NCBI GenBank assembly: GCA_947444055.1
Contig: CANEYR010000013.1
Span: forward strand, 1 to 64,000
Length of the DNA: 64,000 nt
Source of the DNA: Planctomycetota bacterium
GTDB lineage: Bacteria; Planctomycetota; UBA1135; UBA2386
Direction: 5' to 3'
Shown here piece by piece: positions 60,438-64,000 of the stretch. The first letter of the stretch is position 1. Each line of letters begins with the position of its first letter. The notes below the pieces were generated by a model, which was not told the DNA's origin, did no database searches, and saw only the letters and a program-made list of their open reading frames with translations. Position numbers and translations under genes: made by a program.

Positions 60438-61712
60438 TCAGACGAAGCGGCGGATGCGATCGTCAAGCGCTTGCTGATCCTGCGTGAAGCTGGCGAGCGC
60501 GGCCGCGGTGAGGATGCCGTCCCAGCTGGCGGTGTTGGCCTTTACGCGTTCCTTCCACGTCGCGTGCACGGGGATCTTGCCTTCCTTGGTCAGGCGCGCG
60601 GCTTCCTCGTGGGTGAACGCCGGGAACAGGTCGGTGATGCCGTTGGCGGCCAGCGTCTTGATGACGTCGTCCGCGGTGGACTTCTTGGGGTCGAGCTTGG
60701 CGACGGCGGCGGCGGCCTTTTCGAACTGCGGCGTGATCGCCCAGAAGCAGTCGAGGCGCTCACCAGCGACGTCGGCAGTGGCGGCGAACGTGACCTTCGG
60801 ATCGTTGTTGGTCTTGTCAGCGATCGCGGCGGGCGCTGGGTTCTTCTTCAAGAACTCCTTCGCGGCGGCGGTCGGAATCGTGAACGTGTCGAGGCCGAGC
60901 AGGTCTTCGCACTGTTGGCCGCTGCGCATCGACGCGGCGATCTGGCGCACGTCGAGACCTTGTTCTTTCTTCAAGCGACGCAGGCCGCGTTGGCTGCCGA
61001 GGGTCGCCTTCTCGCCTGCGTTGACGCCGTCACCAAGCTTGTTGTCGGCGACGAAGGCGTTGATGCGGCCGAGGAACACGTTGACCCAGTTGGGCTTGGA
61101 CAGGCTGGCGATGAGCCAGTTCTGCCGAGCGGAGAAGCCGAGCGTGAAGTTGAGGCGGATGCCGTCGTCGTGCAGTTGGCGCGCGGACAACAGTCCCGCG
61201 GCCGACAGCGGCACCTTGACGATGAAGCGGGTGGGGCAGATGGCGTGGAAGCGTTTGCCGTACTGGTAGGCGGCTTCGACGTCATGCGCCGTCGCCGTGT
61301 GCAGCTCGACCGAGACATCGGCGTCGAAGGTGCGCACGAGCATCAGGCCATGCACGGCATTGAGGATGAACGCGATCTCTTGGATCAGGCGATCCTGCGT
61401 CATGTCCGGCGAGATCTTCTTCAGCAGCGCCGCGGCGGCGGGAACCATCTTGTCGTAGAGGCCCTTCTGCACTTCCTTGTTGAGCAGCGTGTTGTTGGTC
61501 GTCAGCGCGGTGAACTCGCGCACCCAGAGTTCCTTGGCGGCGTCGACGTCGCCGGTGTCGAGCCACAACGCGGTGCCGGTCTTGGCGGCGGCGGCCCACA
61601 GCGGAGAACTCGGGAACGTCGTGCGGCTCGCTTGCGGGCTCGTGACCTGCGCGAGGCAGAACTTGGCGACTTCCTTGGCGAGCTGGGAATCGTGGCGGGG
61701 CGCTTGCTGCAT
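60438..61712 (-). CDS. tal: Transaldolase
   Basis: 424 aa from ATG 61712 (MQQAPRHDSQLAKEVAKF). Transaldolase-family barrel: WLDTGDVDAAKELWVREF and the LTTNNTLLNKEV strand near residues 50-80 (T/S-N-P-like), MVRTFDADVSVELHTATAHD near 130, FIVKVPLSAAGLLSARQLHD with the Schiff-base Lys near 165, and GIRLNFTLGFSARQ. It moves dihydroxyacetone units in the pentose phosphate pathway. It is longer than E. coli TalB by about 100 residues at the C-terminus (FWAITPQFEKAAAAVAKLD). A TAGCAT box upstream is a possible -10. Substrate is not certain; related barrels cleave other sugar phosphates. Confidence 0.85.
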   Translation of the reverse strand: MQQAPRHDSQLAKEVAKFCLAQVTSPQASRTTFPSSPLWAAAAKTGTALWLDTGDVDAAKELWVREFTALTTNNTLLNKEVQKGLYDKMVPAAAALLKKISPDMTQDRLIQEIAFILNAVHGLMLVRTFDADVSVELHTATAHDVEAAYQYGKRFHAICPTRFIVKVPLSAAGLLSARQLHDDGIRLNFTLGFSARQNWLIASLSKPNWVNVFLGRINAFVADNKLGDGVNAGEKATLGSQRGLRRLKKEQGLDVRQIAASMRSGQQCEDLLGLDTFTIPTAAAKEFLKKNPAPAAIADKTNNDPKVTFAATADVAGERLDCFWAITPQFEKAAAAVAKLDPKKSTADDVIKTLAANGITDLFPAFTHEEAARLTKEGKIPVHATWKERVKANTASWDGILTAAALASFTQDQQALDDRIRRFV

Positions 61713-61850
61713 GGGATCGTTGGATGTGGGTGGGACTGCGAAGTGCGGGCGCGATGCTAGTCCGCCGCGGGAACGCGCGCGAGGCAAAGCATGCGAGGGT
61801 CGGGCTCGGGTCGTGGCCGTCGCGGTCAGGAACGAGCGAGGCTCGCCTGC

Positions 61851-64000
<2,150 letters not shown>

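Noticed and set aside
58889-61760. Long plus-strand frames over the kinase and transaldolase genes
   Set aside because: GC-rich antisense shadows without domain content.

Overview
This window reads as part of a GC-rich chromosome of a planctomycete-like bacterium (Planctomycetota; inferred from gene content, with no marker gene to prove it). Pointers are exported proteins built from carboxypeptidase-regulatory-like repeats, glycosyltransferases fused to TPR repeats, a very large planctomycete-style Ser/Thr kinase with a TPR tail, a fused PilM/PilN-type protein, and a MoxR-DUF58-VWA ('Bat') cluster with a giant companion protein. No mobile element, phage or CRISPR array was seen.

Layout. 1-5 kb (minus strand): a protein cut by the left edge, then two coupled glycosyltransferase-TPR genes. 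5-11.5 kb: proline dehydrogenase, a small TfoX-like protein, a PduO-type cobalamin adenosyltransferase preceded by a strong candidate structured RNA (promoter, rod-shaped fold and terminator; possibly 6S RNA), a secreted kelch protein, an HTH-shikimate-kinase regulator and a class II photolyase. 11.5-21 kb: a 1025-aa repeat protein, tRNA-Arg(CCT), SppA, uridine kinase, HIT protein, TPR protein and a membrane-anchored trypsin-like protease. 21-32.6 kb is a patchy region: two small degraded genes, an ABC exporter, an exported repeat protein, a GT61-TPR glycosyltransferase, a SAF-domain homoserine-dehydrogenase-like enzyme, a broken GT2 glycosyltransferase and a Schlafen-AlbA_2 protein.

33-40.8 kb: RibBA, an ECF sigma factor with its membrane anti-sigma factor and a small membrane protein, a PilM/PilN-PilO pair with a lipoprotein, a coiled-coil protein ending in a RelE-like domain, and Aat. 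40.9-50.8 kb: a tightly overlapping cluster (1324-aa membrane protein, MoxR, DUF58, BatD-like protein, two VWA proteins, DUF2809 protein) followed by an exported TPR protein. 50.8-64 kb (minus strand): a 2093-aa secreted macroglobulin-like protein, the Ser/Thr kinase with a small partner, transaldolase, and the 3' two thirds of carB cut by the right edge.

Most notable observation: the TPR gene after the Bat cluster ends at a UGA, but the same frame continues as Lys/Gly/Ser-rich, coding-like sequence across UGA-GAG-GGT-UGA. A small hairpin with a GGUC loop lies exactly 18 nt after the second UGA, as in the E. coli fdhF SECIS element. This is a candidate UxxU selenoprotein. The second is the structured RNA upstream of the adenosyltransferase. 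A recurring TAgAcT -10-like box a few to about 30 nt before start codons suggests short-leader or leaderless transcripts.
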